NCBI RefSeq assembly: GCF_036320965.1
Contig: NC_092232.1
Location: 52,935,982-52,999,981 of the forward strand
DNA length: 64,000 bases
Source: Panulirus ornatus
Taxonomy: Eukaryota; Arthropoda; Malacostraca; Decapoda; Palinuridae
Direction of reading: 5' to 3'
Part shown: positions 1 to 10,427 of the stretch, one piece after another
Numbering within the stretch: position 1 is the first letter of the stretch
Layout of the letters: the number at the start of each line of letters is the position of its first letter
The notes under the pieces: model-generated
What the model was told of the DNA's origin: nothing
Databases searched by the model: none
What the model saw: the letters and a program-made list of their open reading frames with translations, nothing else
Program-made: the position numbers and the translations under genes

Positions 1-20
1 TATATATATATATATATATA
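1..20. repeat. (TA)n microsatellite, left flank of SINE-A copy 1
   Basis: Pure TA dinucleotide running off the window edge. It directly abuts the 3' end of the SINE-A copy that follows. Confidence 0.95.
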
Positions 21-412
<392 letters not shown>

Positions 413-429
413 GTTTTTTTTTTATTATT

Positions 430-540
430 ATACTTTGTCGCTGTCTCCCGGGTTTGCGAGGTAGCGCAAGGAAACAGACGAAAGAAATGGCCCAACCCAC
501 CCCCATACACATGTATATACATATGTGTGTATGCATTATA
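430..540 (-). mobile_element. LINE-B 3' tail fragment
   Basis: This holds the inverse complement of the LINE-B 3' terminal segment: TTTGTCGCTGTCTCCCG, then GCGAGGTAGCGCAAGG and AGACGAAAGAAATGG, then CACCCCCATACACATG. The same order is seen 3' of the RT frame at 56.94-57.03 kb. It abuts the compound microsatellite on its 3' side, consistent with a retrotransposon tail. Confidence 0.75.
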
Positions 541-549
541 CATGACAGA

Positions 550-872
550 CAGAGAATGAGTGTAAACGAATGTGGCCTTTGTTGTCATTTCCTAGCGCTA
601 CCTCGCGCACGCGGGGGGAGGGGCGTTGCCATTTCATGTGTGGCGGGGTGGCGACGGGAACGGATGAGGGCAGCAAGTACGAATATGTACATGTGTATAT
701 ATGTATATGTCTGTGAATGTATATGTATGTATAGGTATGTATACGTGCGTATGTGGGCATGTGTGGTATATACATGTGTATGTGGATGCGTTGGGTCATT
801 TTTTTCGTCTGTTTCCTTGCGCTACCTCGCTAAAGCGGGAGACAGCGACAAAGTATAATATATAAATAAATA
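550..872 (+). mobile_element. LINE-B 3' UTR fragment with two tail motifs
   Basis: Sense-orientation 3' UTR-like sequence. It carries one GCTACCTCGC...GCGGGG motif near 597-617 and a second near 829-840. Between them is a run of ATGTATAT-type sequence with a GTGTGGCGGGGTGG segment. The end (GACAGCGACAAAGTATA, then AT-rich) matches the 3' end of the RT-bearing copy at 57 kb. No RT-coding sequence remains. It lies tail-to-tail with the fragment at 430-540. Confidence 0.7.
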
Positions 873-1380
873 AACATATATATCCTCAATGTTAATGCAC
901 AGACATTAATTACTACCATGTAAGGGATTAATTGCTAATTAAAAACAGCTAGATTAAAAGCACTCATCCTGAAATAATTCTAATTATTACAGTCGGCTTC
1001 AAAATAACAACACATACACAAAAAACAACAACAACAACAAAAATACCCCATTCAATGGCCCAATAAAGTTTCCCCTGCAGCAAACACCTTTAAATCCAGG
1101 GCCGCCTTTTTTTTTTTGTATCACCTTAAGCCTTTTGGCCATTGTCTGACCTTTAGCCCTAAAGCCTCTTCTAGTATTGAGGTCTGATGGCCATTTTTCC
1201 CCCCGCCCGAACTTGAAATATTTCTATTTCTTGTACGATCATTCTGGGTATTCAACTGTCGAGGATTGTGAAGATCTTCACCTCTGCACAGCTACACAGA
1301 GCTTTCCTGTCACCCATAGAGCCCAATAGTTCAAGTAATTAGCATGTTACTCGACCATGATACCAACCGACCAGGCTGCA
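873..1380. other. AT-rich stretch without recognised feature
   Basis: It holds short poly(A), (CAA)n and poly(T) runs. I see no open frame of note, no repeat shared with the rest of the window and no RNA gene. Confidence 0.5.
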
Positions 1381-1716
1381 GTAAAGTAAGCCAGCGAATC
1401 AATCAGCCAGCGAACCAATCAACCAGCGATTCAGTCAGCCAGCGAATCAATCAGCCAGCGAATCAATCAGCCAGCCTACCAATCAGCCAGCCAACCAATC
1501 AGCCAGCCAACCAATCAGGCAGCGAATCAATTAGCCAGCGAACCAATCAGCCAGCGAATCAATCAGCCAGCAAATCAATCAGCAAGCCAGCCAATCAGCC
1601 AGCCAACCAATCAGCCAGCCAACTAATCAGCCAGCCATCCAATCAATCAGCCAGCCAACTAATCAGCCAGCCATCCAATCAATCAGCCAGCCATCCAATC
1701 AATCAGCCAAACCAAT
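1381..1716. repeat. CAGCCA/CAATCA minisatellite
   Basis: A degenerate 12/16-bp unit (AATCAGCCAGC, sometimes with an extra CAAT) is repeated for about 330 bp. The open frame across it, with repeated NQPANQSAS-type residues, follows from a repeat lacking stop codons and is not evidence of a gene. Confidence 0.9.
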
Positions 1717-1878
1717 AAGAGACAGTGGCTAAGTCTTCTCCGCTCTGGGTGGTGGTAGTGGTAGTGGCGGTGACCCGACTGGCTATATTTGGCTTGACGG
1801 ACGTGAAGGTAGTCTGTGGCGTCACGGCCATCGATGACGTTAACGGGATTGTCACTGGCACGGATGACGTCCACTGGG

Positions 1879-1894
1879 GGGGGGGGGGGGGGGG
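1879..1894. repeat. Poly(G) tract
   Basis: An uninterrupted run of G. Shorter G and C runs follow at about 1933-1940 and 1991-2003. Confidence 0.9.
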
Positions 1895-2129
1895 AGTGAG
1901 TACTGACACTGCCCCCAGCTGACGTGACGGGTGGGGGGGGGAAGTGTCACGCCCCCCCAAGACATCACGGGCGCCTAGCAGCTCCATCGTCCCCCCCCCC
2001 CCCACTCCTCCTCCCCACCAGCCCAGCCCAACAAGCCTAGGACCAACCAACCACCCAGGACACACTTTTAAACATCTGTTACCAGCATCCCTCTGACGGA
2101 CAATATATTGGCAGCTTAGAGGCTGACGG

Positions 2130-2155
2130 ACACACACACACACACACACACATAC

Positions 2156-2202
<47 letters not shown>

Positions 2203-2238
2203 AACACACACACATACTAACACACACACACACATACT

Positions 2239-2291
<53 letters not shown>

Positions 2292-2300
2292 TCACTCATT
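2130..2300. repeat. Interrupted (CA)n microsatellite
   Basis: A CA array of about 160 bp, interrupted by TACTAA and CTAA steps. It ends in ACTCACTCACTCATT. Confidence 0.95.
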
Positions 2301-2354
2301 CACACGCCAGCTGGAGGTCTGCTGGGTTATTCAAATCTATGTACGCCGTTTACA

Positions 2355-2357
<3 letters not shown>

Positions 2358-2441
<84 letters not shown>
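2358..2441. repeat. (GA)n microsatellite
   Basis: About 84 bp of pure GA, a homopurine/homopyrimidine mirror repeat able in principle to form triplex DNA. Confidence 0.95.
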
Positions 2442-2443
<2 letters not shown>

Positions 2444-2665
2444 ACAAATCAAACGTCAACACCAGAGATGACTAACTCCACATGGACGCGTGGTGCCCGG
2501 GATCCCAGATAACCGCTCCAGTCTAAAGAGCTTCTTATCTCCTGATCGTTATCGCCAACTGGGTAAACAACTCTGATGATGATTACTATTACGGAGGCAA
2601 ATCGTAACAAGGAAACTGGGGAAGGGTAGTTGGCCTCTCCAGGGGTCAATGATCGTCAGCTCGGC

Positions 2666-2674
<9 letters not shown>

Positions 2675-2703
<29 letters not shown>
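2675..2703. repeat. (CA)n microsatellite
   Basis: Short CA array preceded by CACCCACC. Confidence 0.9.
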
Positions 2704-2707
<4 letters not shown>

Positions 2708-2974
2708 ACATGGACAGGAAAAAACAGTTCCAGTACTCAGTGAGAAACGCAATTCATTTTCCTTTTTTATTCACGGGAGAACACATTGTTTAGGGCAGGT
2801 CTGGGGGAGGAGAGTAGGCGTTGAGGCGAGTGAGGAAGGATGAGTCCATCACAGCTGTTACGGTAAAGGGAGTGGAGCAGGCGCGGGGAGTGGAGTAAGC
2901 AGCCTTAGGAACGCTGGAGGGAATGAAACAAGGAGGAGATACGACTGTCTTGTTGTGCCTGTGTGAGCAGCGAG

Positions 2975-3062
2975 TGTACTGTGCCACCCAGGCTCATCCT
3001 CTGAGCGGTAGCGCAAAAGGATTACAGGGGTCACAAAGGGGTCTTGGTCAAACCCTATTGAA
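2975..3062 (+). repeat. Dispersed repeat family D, copy 1
   Basis: The segment GGCTCATCCT...GCGGTAGCGCAAAA, then GGGTCACAAAGGGGTCTT, recurs at 34.15-34.24 kb (same strand), at 34.39-34.45 kb (opposite strand) and in part at 21.57-21.61 kb. No coding potential. Likely a fragment of an interspersed element whose class I cannot name. Confidence 0.65.
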
Positions 3063-3197
3063 AGCCTGATTATCATTACAGCAATTGTTACAAAAAATTT
3101 GGGTACATGCATAAGCTAACACTCTGTAATTGGGCGAGTTTTTTTTTTAAAGACTGGGGATGGAAAGAGTAATGGGTGACCCGATTGAGATAGAGGT

Positions 3198-3416
3198 TAG
3201 TCCCACTTCAATAGTCTGTCTGAAGGAAGACTGAAGTGGGGTGGATAAGAAGGGCCCACTTCGGTAGTCTGTCTGCAGGATGAGGAGTGAAGTGGGGTAG
3301 ATAAGAGAGGCCCACTTCGATAGTCTGTCTGTAGAAAGAGGAGGGAAGTGGGGGTGAATAAGAAGGGCCCCACTTCAATAGTCTGTCTGTAGGAAGAGGA
3401 GTGAAGTGGGGTCATC
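3198..3416. repeat. Four-unit tandem repeat, 53-58 bp, each unit bounded by an inverted pair
   Basis: Units start near 3202, 3255, 3311 and 3369. Each begins CCCACTTC, contains TAGTCTGTCTG, and ends GAAGTGGG, so start and end are reverse complements of each other. Units are joined by GATAAGAAGGG-type linkers. Confidence 0.9.
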
Positions 3417-3721
3417 AGCCAAGTGATAATATACTTACAACATCGTAACAAAAAAGCAAACTTCCCACTGCGTCAGACGCTGGTGATCCGTGAACCACAA
3501 CGCCAAGACCTTTAAACAGAACGGGACGACCTCTCACCACGACGTCATGACTCTGGGCACGACGACACGGCCCTTGAAGACGACCTCAAGGCCCTTGAAG
3601 ACTAACTCCACGGCCCTTGTAAACATAAGGGTGTGACTCCAGGGCATCATGGCTTTGGGTCTAAGGGCTTTAACCCTTAAGGTCTAAAGTCAAGGGCCAA
3701 GCTATGGTGCCCAGGGATCAT

Positions 3722-3842
3722 TGCGCCGCTCACAAGGGTCGTGCCGTCGTACACAATGGGTCGTACCGTCGCACACAACGGGTCCTGTCGTCGCACACAA
3801 CGGGTCCTGTCGTCGCACACAAAGGTCGTGCCGTCGTGCTCC
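3722..3842. repeat. 22-bp tandem repeat
   Basis: About five units of CGTCGCACACAACGGGTCCTGT-type sequence (first part CGTCGCACAC, second part GGGTC). CpG content is higher than in the flanks. Confidence 0.85.
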
Positions 3843-4105
3843 TGCACTGCTTTGAGAATATTACGATAATTCATATCGAATATCGGGTCACACGATCCTT
3901 CAAGTGTATATCAACACCTAATATACAACAGCTAAACAATACAGTGCAGAAAATTATCTAATATTGACTCCTCGTTTAAATGAAAGTTATCTGATATTGA
4001 CTATGCGTTTAAATAAAAAATCATTTCATATCGACCCCGCGTTTAAATAAACTATTTACATTACCAACCCTTCATCCTGAAGTCTACATCGACACAGATT
4101 TAGAA

Positions 4106-4255
4106 TTTCTTGTACTGTGCGGGGAGGGAGTTGTGCATTCATGGGGGCCCCATCTCTTGTACTGTGCGGGGAGGGAGTTCTGCATTCATGGGGGCCCCAT
4201 CTCTTGTACTGTGCGGGGAGTGAGTTTCTGCACTCATGGGGACCTGCCCCATCTC
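4106..4255. repeat. 47-bp tandem repeat, three units
   Basis: Units start at 4108, 4155 and 4202 with TCTTGTACTGTGCGGGGAG, followed by ATTCATGGGG and GCCCCATC. The third unit is more diverged. Confidence 0.9.
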
Positions 4256-4825
4256 TCGAACTTTCCCCACTATCATACAACTTTTTAAAAACATCTGTAT
4301 GCTGTCAGCATTCACTATCTCGTAACAAAGTTTATTCCATTCGACTTCTACTGTTTTCATATAAAATCACTTCTTTATATCCTTTCTAAACAAAAGTTTT
4401 TTTTTGGGTGGTCATTTCGTGGTATGATCTCTGGTTGTTCTCCCCCTGCATGTGTTTAATATCCGTCATAAAAATGATTTAAAATCTTTATAATAATGAT
4501 CAGGTTACCTCTCCCTTTTCTCTCTCCCATGGTGGGCCAAATTTAAGGCCTCTGGACTTCTCCTGTTACTCATCTCTCTATTAAGTCTAGTCTACCCATT
4601 TATACCGCCTTCCGCTGGACCTTCTCTATTAGTTCTCTGTGCTTGTCCACGCGCGGTGACCAAACCTAACACATCTACCGCTAACAAACAGCTAAAGTGT
4701 AAATCTCACTTGGGTTATTATTAACATTCCAGGCTGCATCCCACACGTGGGTGTGTGCATGCTAGAGTATGTCATGATTATCGCCAAGTATTCTGGGCAG
4801 GAATATTTCTCTCTTGTGTCTCCCC
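4256..4825. other. No recognised feature
   Basis: AT-rich, non-repetitive sequence. I see no coding signature or RNA gene. Confidence 0.45.
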
Positions 4826-4827
4826 TG

Positions 4828-4897
4828 ATGATGTGATTATTACACGAAAGTGCACTTGGGAACTTTTCGTGTTTCATTTTCCCCGTGGACTCATAGG

Positions 4898-4900
<3 letters not shown>
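4828..4900 (+). repeat. Dispersed repeat family C, copy 1 (ends in (TA)n)
   Basis: GATGTGATTATTACACGAAA...GGGAACTT..TCGTGTTTCATTT...GTGGACTCA is followed at once by (AT)n. The same order recurs at 58.21-58.28 kb, again followed by CA/TA microsatellite. TTACACGAAA and TTTCGTGT form an internal inverted repeat. Class unknown. Confidence 0.7.

Positions 4901-4972
<72 letters not shown>
4901..4972. repeat. (AT)n microsatellite
   Basis: Pure AT array directly following repeat family C. Confidence 0.95.
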
Positions 4973-4974
<2 letters not shown>

Positions 4975-5179
4975 TCAAGCAACACACACCATGATATAGT
5001 TTCACTAGTTTCAATATCAGCTAAGAACTTTGTGAAGGTTAACTTTTGGCCTGTAAACAAAAAAAAGAGGGAAAAAAATCACTGGTTCTCTCACTTACCT
5101 CAGATGGTATGGTATAACTGTTTTAGATTACACTATAAAGCGTTACTAACACTGTGATGTATTCCCCCCTTTTTTTTCT

Positions 5180-5328
5180 CTCTTACGTTGGAGGCTCCAG
5201 TCACGGATCTAAAGTTCACATCAAGGCCAGGTCTTAGATTGAAATACAGAGTGGATTATGTAAGGGGAAAAATAAGAGACGAGGGACAGTATTTACGAAA
5301 TTCTGGATGACGTAGAAAAACCCTGTCT
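5180..5328 (-). mobile_element. Jockey-like LINE 3' UTR/tail fragment (LINE-J)
   Basis: GTTGGAGGCTCCAGTCACGG, then GTTCACATCAAGGCC, then GAGACGAGGGACAGTATTTACGA. This matches the 3' end of the RT-bearing copies at 18.9, 58.8 and 63.3 kb. Only the 3' UTR part remains. The (T)n/(A)n run on the 5' plus side is the degraded poly(A) tail of the minus-strand element. Confidence 0.75.
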
Positions 5329-5331
5329 ACT

Positions 5332-5333
<2 letters not shown>

Positions 5334-5368
<35 letters not shown>
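5334..5368. repeat. (TA)n microsatellite
   Basis: Short TA array just downstream, in window coordinates, of the LINE-J tail fragment. Confidence 0.9.
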
Positions 5369-5370
<2 letters not shown>

Positions 5371-5536
5371 CATGAATTTACGACAGTGAAATGTCTATCA
5401 ACCGGCGATCTATCGTTCGGGAAATGAAGAGAATATAGCCAAGTCCGCCAAAAATATCTATGGCTCGGAAAATCGCCCGTATACCTAAACACCGAATAGC
5501 TCCGGAATTCAAGAGGGTTAAAGTAATTTGTCGAAA

Positions 5537-5624
5537 TACACCTGTAACACAGTACAAGACCCACTCGACTGATTACAAAATACACCTGTAACACAGTACA
5601 AGACCCAGTCGATTGATTACAAAA
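5537..5624. repeat. 44-bp direct duplication
   Basis: Two near-identical units containing TACACCTGTAACACAGTAC, then GACCCA, start at 5537 and 5581. Confidence 0.85.
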
Positions 5625-6239
5625 TCTATGTTTACATCAACACTTAATTTCCTTCCATAATAAAGTTTTAGTAATTTCTATCGTGAGTCTCGAGATGACG
5701 CCACGGTGCGCCACAGACGTCATATACGTATCTCCAGTCTCAATACAAGGGATTTTCAGGTGAAAAAGACGATTTTTTTCTCTTTCTGCGTTAAAGATTC
5801 TCATATAAGAATAATAAAAAACGACCAAGAAACAAGTAATATACGGCCTTTAAATCAACCCCAGGAGAAATGACACATTTCCAGTGGGAAACATTACTTA
5901 ATACTGTGGTATGAACGAAGACGTGTTCTCCCACTTGCCCACACTTAGTTCCTCTCCTGTTTGCACAAACCTCTCCCCACTTCCCACGGACGAGCCTCAA
6001 ATGACTCTATCCTTGTTCCATGTGTCACCACTGCTTCCGAAATTGTGTACGTTGTGGAGTGCGGGAGAGGTCAAAAAAAATATGGCATACTATTTCTTTT
6101 TCACTTATTGTTTTACGCCGATATTTTCGACACAAAATATTTCTGCCCTGTACTGTGTAGTGTAAATGTACGAGATACTGAATGACAATAAAATGCAATA
6201 TGCACCACGTTCTAAAATTAACCTTAAATATGAATAAGG

Positions 6240-6240
<1 letters not shown>
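5625..6240. other. No recognised feature
   Basis: Unique-looking AT-rich sequence with only short open frames and no family resemblance I can name. Confidence 0.45.

Positions 6241-6312
<72 letters not shown>
6241..6312. repeat. (TA)n microsatellite, 5' flank of SINE-A copy 2
   Basis: Pure TA array ending in CATATATTC at the element border. Confidence 0.95.
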
Positions 6313-6314
<2 letters not shown>

Positions 6315-6316
<2 letters not shown>

Positions 6317-6568
6317 TTCTTTCTCCCCTATCCCTGGGGATAGGGGAGAAAGAATACTTCCCACGTATTCCTTGCGTGTCGTAGAAGGCGACTAAAAGAG
6401 GTGGGGGCGCGGGGGCTGGAAATCCTCCCCTTTAGTTTTTACTTTTCCAAAAGAAGGAACAGAGAAGGGGGCCAGGGGAGGATATTCCCTCAGAGGCCCA
6501 GTCCTCTGTTCTTAAGGCTACCTTGTTAACGCGGGTAATGTCGAATAGTTTGAAAGAAAAAGAAAAAG

Positions 6569-6571
<3 letters not shown>
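6315..6571 (+). mobile_element. SINE-A copy 2 with extended 5' palindrome
   Basis: Sense orientation. It has the same block order as copy 1, ending with the CTACCTTG..AACGCGGG tail and an A-rich run before (TA)n. Unlike other copies, the 5' end extends to a 40-bp near-perfect palindrome (6315-6354), in which ATTCTTTCTCCCCTATCC is mirrored on the other side. Flanked by (TA)n on both sides. Confidence 0.8.

Positions 6572-6651
<80 letters not shown>
6572..6651. repeat. (TA)n microsatellite, 3' flank of SINE-A copy 2
   Basis: Pure TA array following the A-rich tail AGAAAAAGAAAAAGAT. Confidence 0.95.
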
Positions 6652-6653
<2 letters not shown>

Positions 6654-6937
6654 TGCATACACGATATATGAAATCATTTGGAAACGGGAGCATGGAAATA
6701 ACCACTTATGTACAGGCAAACATATAATTCACTTACTCAAACCAATTGTTGATTTTTTCCCATATACACAACACTGTACTTCAACATACCCTAAAAATAC
6801 AGCTGAACAAAAATAACACTCGACATGTACTCGATCCAGTTTATCTTCACCATGGCGTAGAACACTAAAGATAAACAATTGTGTTAATGTCCTAGAAAAC
6901 CCCCCAGAAAAAACAATCATATAAAATAGTTACAATA

Positions 6938-7558
6938 CTCCAACCTCCACCGAACACCCACCACGTCGACCACAACACCTTCAGCCTCCACCGAACACCC
7001 ACTACGTCGACCACAACACCTTCAGCCTCCACCGAACACCCACTACGTCGACCACAACACCTTCAGCCTCCACCGAACACCCACCACGTCGACCACAACA
7101 CCTTCAGCCTCCACCGAACACCCACCACGTCGACCACAACACCTTCAGCCTCCACCGAACACCCACCACGTCGACCACACCACCTTCAGCCTCCACCGAA
7201 CACCCACTACGTCGACCACACCACCTTCAGCCTCCACCGAACACCCACCACGTCGACCACACCACCTTCAGCCTCCACCGAACACCCACTACGTCGACCA
7301 CAACACCTTCAGCCTCCACCGAACACCCACTACGTCGACCACAACACCTTCAGCCTCCACCGAACACCCACCACGTCGACCACAACACCTTCAGCCTCCA
7401 CCGAACACCCACCACGTCGACCACACCACCTTCAGCCTCCACCGAACACCCACTACGTCGACCACACCACCTTCAGCCTCCACCGAACACCCACCACGTC
7501 GACCACACCACCTTCAGCCTCCACCGAACACCCGCCACTTCGAGCACAACACCTTCAG
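6938..7558. repeat. 41-bp minisatellite, ~15 units, with higher-order structure
   Basis: The unit carries CCTCCACCGAACACCC, then ACGTCGACCACA (with a GTCGAC palindrome), then ACCTTCAG. Two variable positions (CACC/CACT before ACGTCGAC, and CACAA/CACAC after it) define four unit types. From the second unit their order is repeated as blocks of seven and then six units, so the array grew by block duplication. The last unit is diverged (GCCACTTCGAGC). Confidence 0.95.
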
Positions 7559-7940
7559 CTTTGAGGACCAAAACATAAAATCCCTCACAAAGACGACCAA
7601 AAAAAAAAATAAAAATAAAAACAAAGTATACTTACACAAGAGAAGCCTAAGGGCAACACCAGACTGAAGACTAGCCCCCAAAGCCACGTACCTGAAACAG
7701 AACAATAACACGTTAGATCCCCCGAAAGTGAGACACAAAGGAATGCAGACAGAAACAGACTACTGGATCTACTTGATCCTTTTCGTGTCTGTCTGCGATA
7801 GAGGAAGAGATCAGAAGTATAGACGTTATAAAGTGGGGGAAAAAATGAATAGAAAACATATGTGACTTAAGGACAAATACCTGTATATTTTACATGTAAC
7901 CAAGCAGAGGCGAATATTGTCTATCGTGGCCTTGAAGTGA
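7559..7940. other. No recognised feature
   Basis: Purine-rich, A-rich sequence after the minisatellite. No coding or RNA signature seen. Confidence 0.4.
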
Positions 7941-7959
7941 AGTACTTCTCATATCTGTA

Positions 7960-8610
7960 AATGACCCACATCGCCTTAATCCACAAGGGTGGAAACAAAG
8001 CAGTCTCCCCCCACCAAAAAAAAAAAACCCAAAACCTTTAAGACAAAGCACTAACGTCTCACATTATCAAAATCCTCGAAAGAGTCCTATGAGGCCAGCT
8101 GAGTGGATTTATGAAATGAACAATGTACATAACCCAGGTCAACATGATATCAGGGCGGGAAGATCTTGCCTCAACTCAGTTGTGTGACCATTAAGGTAGG
8201 AGTTTTGAAGCTCTGGAAACTAGATAAAATGCTGACGTAATTTATACAGACTTTGCAGAAGCCTCTGGCAAATCTGACCACGGTATAACAGCACATGCGA
8301 AAGACGGGAAGAACTGGAAAAACTGGGAGATGGACATACAACTTTTTAATCAATTGATCAAAACAGTCGTAAACCATGCCATCTCCAGTGCCACCACAGT
8401 AAAAACCTCAGTCCCTCAAGGAACTGTACTTGTACCCCTTCTGTTCCTCATTCTTATATCTGACATTGAGACAAACACGAACCACAGTTTCCTATCATCC
8501 TCCACAGATGATACAAGAATAAATAAGAGAATCAAATCGATAGAAGATACCAGAAGGCGTCATCATAAACAAGGTCTTTAATTGGCTAACCGAGAGCATA
8601 CGTCAGGTAA
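7960..8610 (+). mobile_element. Non-LTR retrotransposon RT fragment (Jockey/CR1-like), degraded
   Basis: The conceptual translation over several frames shows the order typical of a non-LTR reverse transcriptase. First come HIALIHKGG-like, then SHIIKILERVL (with a stop) and NPGQHDIRAGRSCLNS. Then DVIYTDFAEASGKSDHG at about 8233-8285 (motif A position, catalytic D kept), VPQGTVLVPLLFLI at about 8415-8455 (motif B) and DDTRINKRIKSIEDT after 8500 (motif C). The usual FADD reads STDD. In-frame stops and shifts show that it is dead. No endonuclease domain or 3' UTR was recognised. Clade assignment is tentative. Confidence 0.85.
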
Positions 8611-9428
8611 GGTCCTAGACCAAGCTCTGGGGACAAAAGGACCTTCAAAACCAACGTGAGGTCAAGCAAAGTGTGGTCCTATACCGAGCGCTCAAGTGAG
8701 GGCAGAAGACCCCCCAGAGACCATCATTCATCTCCGTGTCATCCATCCTCAAGATGGGGAGCGCCCACTGAGAGCTCCACCCGCCCTTCGCCAACACCAG
8801 CAACTTAATTCCAATCTTCCTCACAGAGAACAGTGAGTTACGTGTCCTGTCGTACTCTCTTCCTCCTGCATCTGTTGAACCCGAGTACTGTCTGTTGGGC
8901 TTACTGAATTAAAAAATGGGTTTCATAGGACGGATTAAAGTTTCATATCATGGATGTGGCACGCGAATACAGAACGGAGAGTTTTCCGTCAGGTGACGGA
9001 AGGAAAGGGGGGGTTTACCGGTCACATGGAACGGTGTAAAGTCCGGAGTCCCACAGTTTCAGGTCGTGACGCGAAATGGTTCAAACGACGTCACTTAGTA
9101 TGCTGAACAGTCAGTCTGCTGGATACATACGTTTAACATTCATTCATTTCAGTTCTTTATCAATTTTCTACTCCATGTCGCCGGCAGGTCAGGCAACGTT
9201 CTGCATGCAATGGGAATTCGCGTCCTAATTTCTGCAATAACTTTTGCTGGGCTCAACATTTGCAGGTCGTGCCAAAAATGAACGGATCTCTGGCGTAGAA
9301 GTTAACAGCTGTTGTCCATAAGGTTAACGATCCATCCCAAAGTGTAAAACGTGCCTTAAAGAGTTCATAGACATCATTTATCCAGGTGTGTCTGGAAGTA
9401 CCTCTGTTGCTGCTTGAAGTAACCCAGA
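8611..9428. other. No recognised feature
   Basis: Mixed-composition sequence. It may include more of the degraded retrotransposon, but I could not follow the RT beyond about 8610. Confidence 0.4.
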
Positions 9429-9429
9429 A

Positions 9430-9842
9430 TAATCTCCCTCCTCCTCCTCCTTCCTACATGCAAGTAGACCTCCTCCTTCCAGGCAAGTACTACAACCCGA
9501 CATTCTCCCTCCTCCTTCCAGGCAAGTAGACCCAGCATTCTCTCTTCTCCTCCTTCCAGGCAAGTAGATCCGATGTTCTCCCTCCTCCTTCGAGACAAAG
9601 AAGACCCAACGTTCTCCCTCCTCTTTCCAGGCAAGTAGACCCAACATTCTCCCTCCTCCTCCTTCCAGGCAAGTAGACCCAGCATTCTCCCTCCTCCTGC
9701 TTCCAGGCAAGTACATCCGATGTTCTCCCTCCTCCTTCCAGACAAAGAAGACCCAACGTTCTCCCTCCTCTTTCCAGGCATGTAGACCCAACATTCTCTC
9801 TCCTCCTTCTCCTTCCAGGCAAGTAGACCCAACGTTCTACAG
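9430..9842. repeat. Pyrimidine-rich minisatellite with ~147-bp higher-order unit
   Basis: Basic units of roughly 35-40 bp carry TTCTCCCTCCTCC, TTCCAGGCAAGTAGA and CCCAACATT. A longer block starting CGATGTTCTCC at 9571 is repeated at 9718 with the same order of variant units, including the ACAAAGAAGACCC variant. All three minus-strand frames stay open for 110-167 codons because the unit lacks stops. I do not regard these frames as a gene. Confidence 0.9.
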
Positions 9843-10108
9843 GAGTCTTGAAGAACTTGAAAAAAAAAGCTCCTCAAACTTCAAGCCTTCGCTGTGTCAT
9901 AAAGGACACGGAATCATTTGCAGTCCTTCGATGACGCAGAAGGATCGAAAATAATATCAGGCTGGTTGGTGATTCCATTATCCACTCGGAGGAATTCTGC
10001 ACCTGGAAACCTTACCCATCATAAACGATATTGCTCTCCAGGTGCCCCCCGAACATATGACATAGCTCAAACAGTGATGGATGCCTCTGATGGTGTCGTC
10101 AATAATAC

Positions 10109-10112
<4 letters not shown>

Positions 10113-10195
<83 letters not shown>
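10113..10195. repeat. (TA)n microsatellite, left flank of SINE-A copy 3
   Basis: Pure TA array abutting a poly(T) run, which is the complement of the SINE A-rich tail. Confidence 0.95.
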
Positions 10196-10203
<8 letters not shown>

Positions 10204-10427
10204 TTCATACTATTCACCATTTCCCGCATTAGCGAGGTAGCGTTGAGAACAGAGGACTGGGCCCTTGAGGGAATATCCTCACCTGGGCCCCTTCTCTGTT
10301 CCCTCTTTTGGAAAATTAAAAAAAAAAGTGAGAGGGAAGGATTTCCACCCCCCCGCTCCCTCCCCTTTTAGTCGCCTTCTACGACACGCAGGGAATACGT
10401 GGGAAGTATTCTTTCTCCCCTATCCCC

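Noticed and set aside
1344..1718. 124-codon NQPANQSAS-repeat frame as a possible repeat protein
   Set aside because: The DNA is a degenerate short tandem repeat that merely lacks stops. Unit length varies and there is no promoter or flanking exon.
9374..9877. 167-codon frame on the minus strand as a Lys/Glu/Trp-rich repeat protein
   Set aside because: All three minus frames are open over the same minisatellite, so openness comes from the unit sequence and not from selection on a protein.
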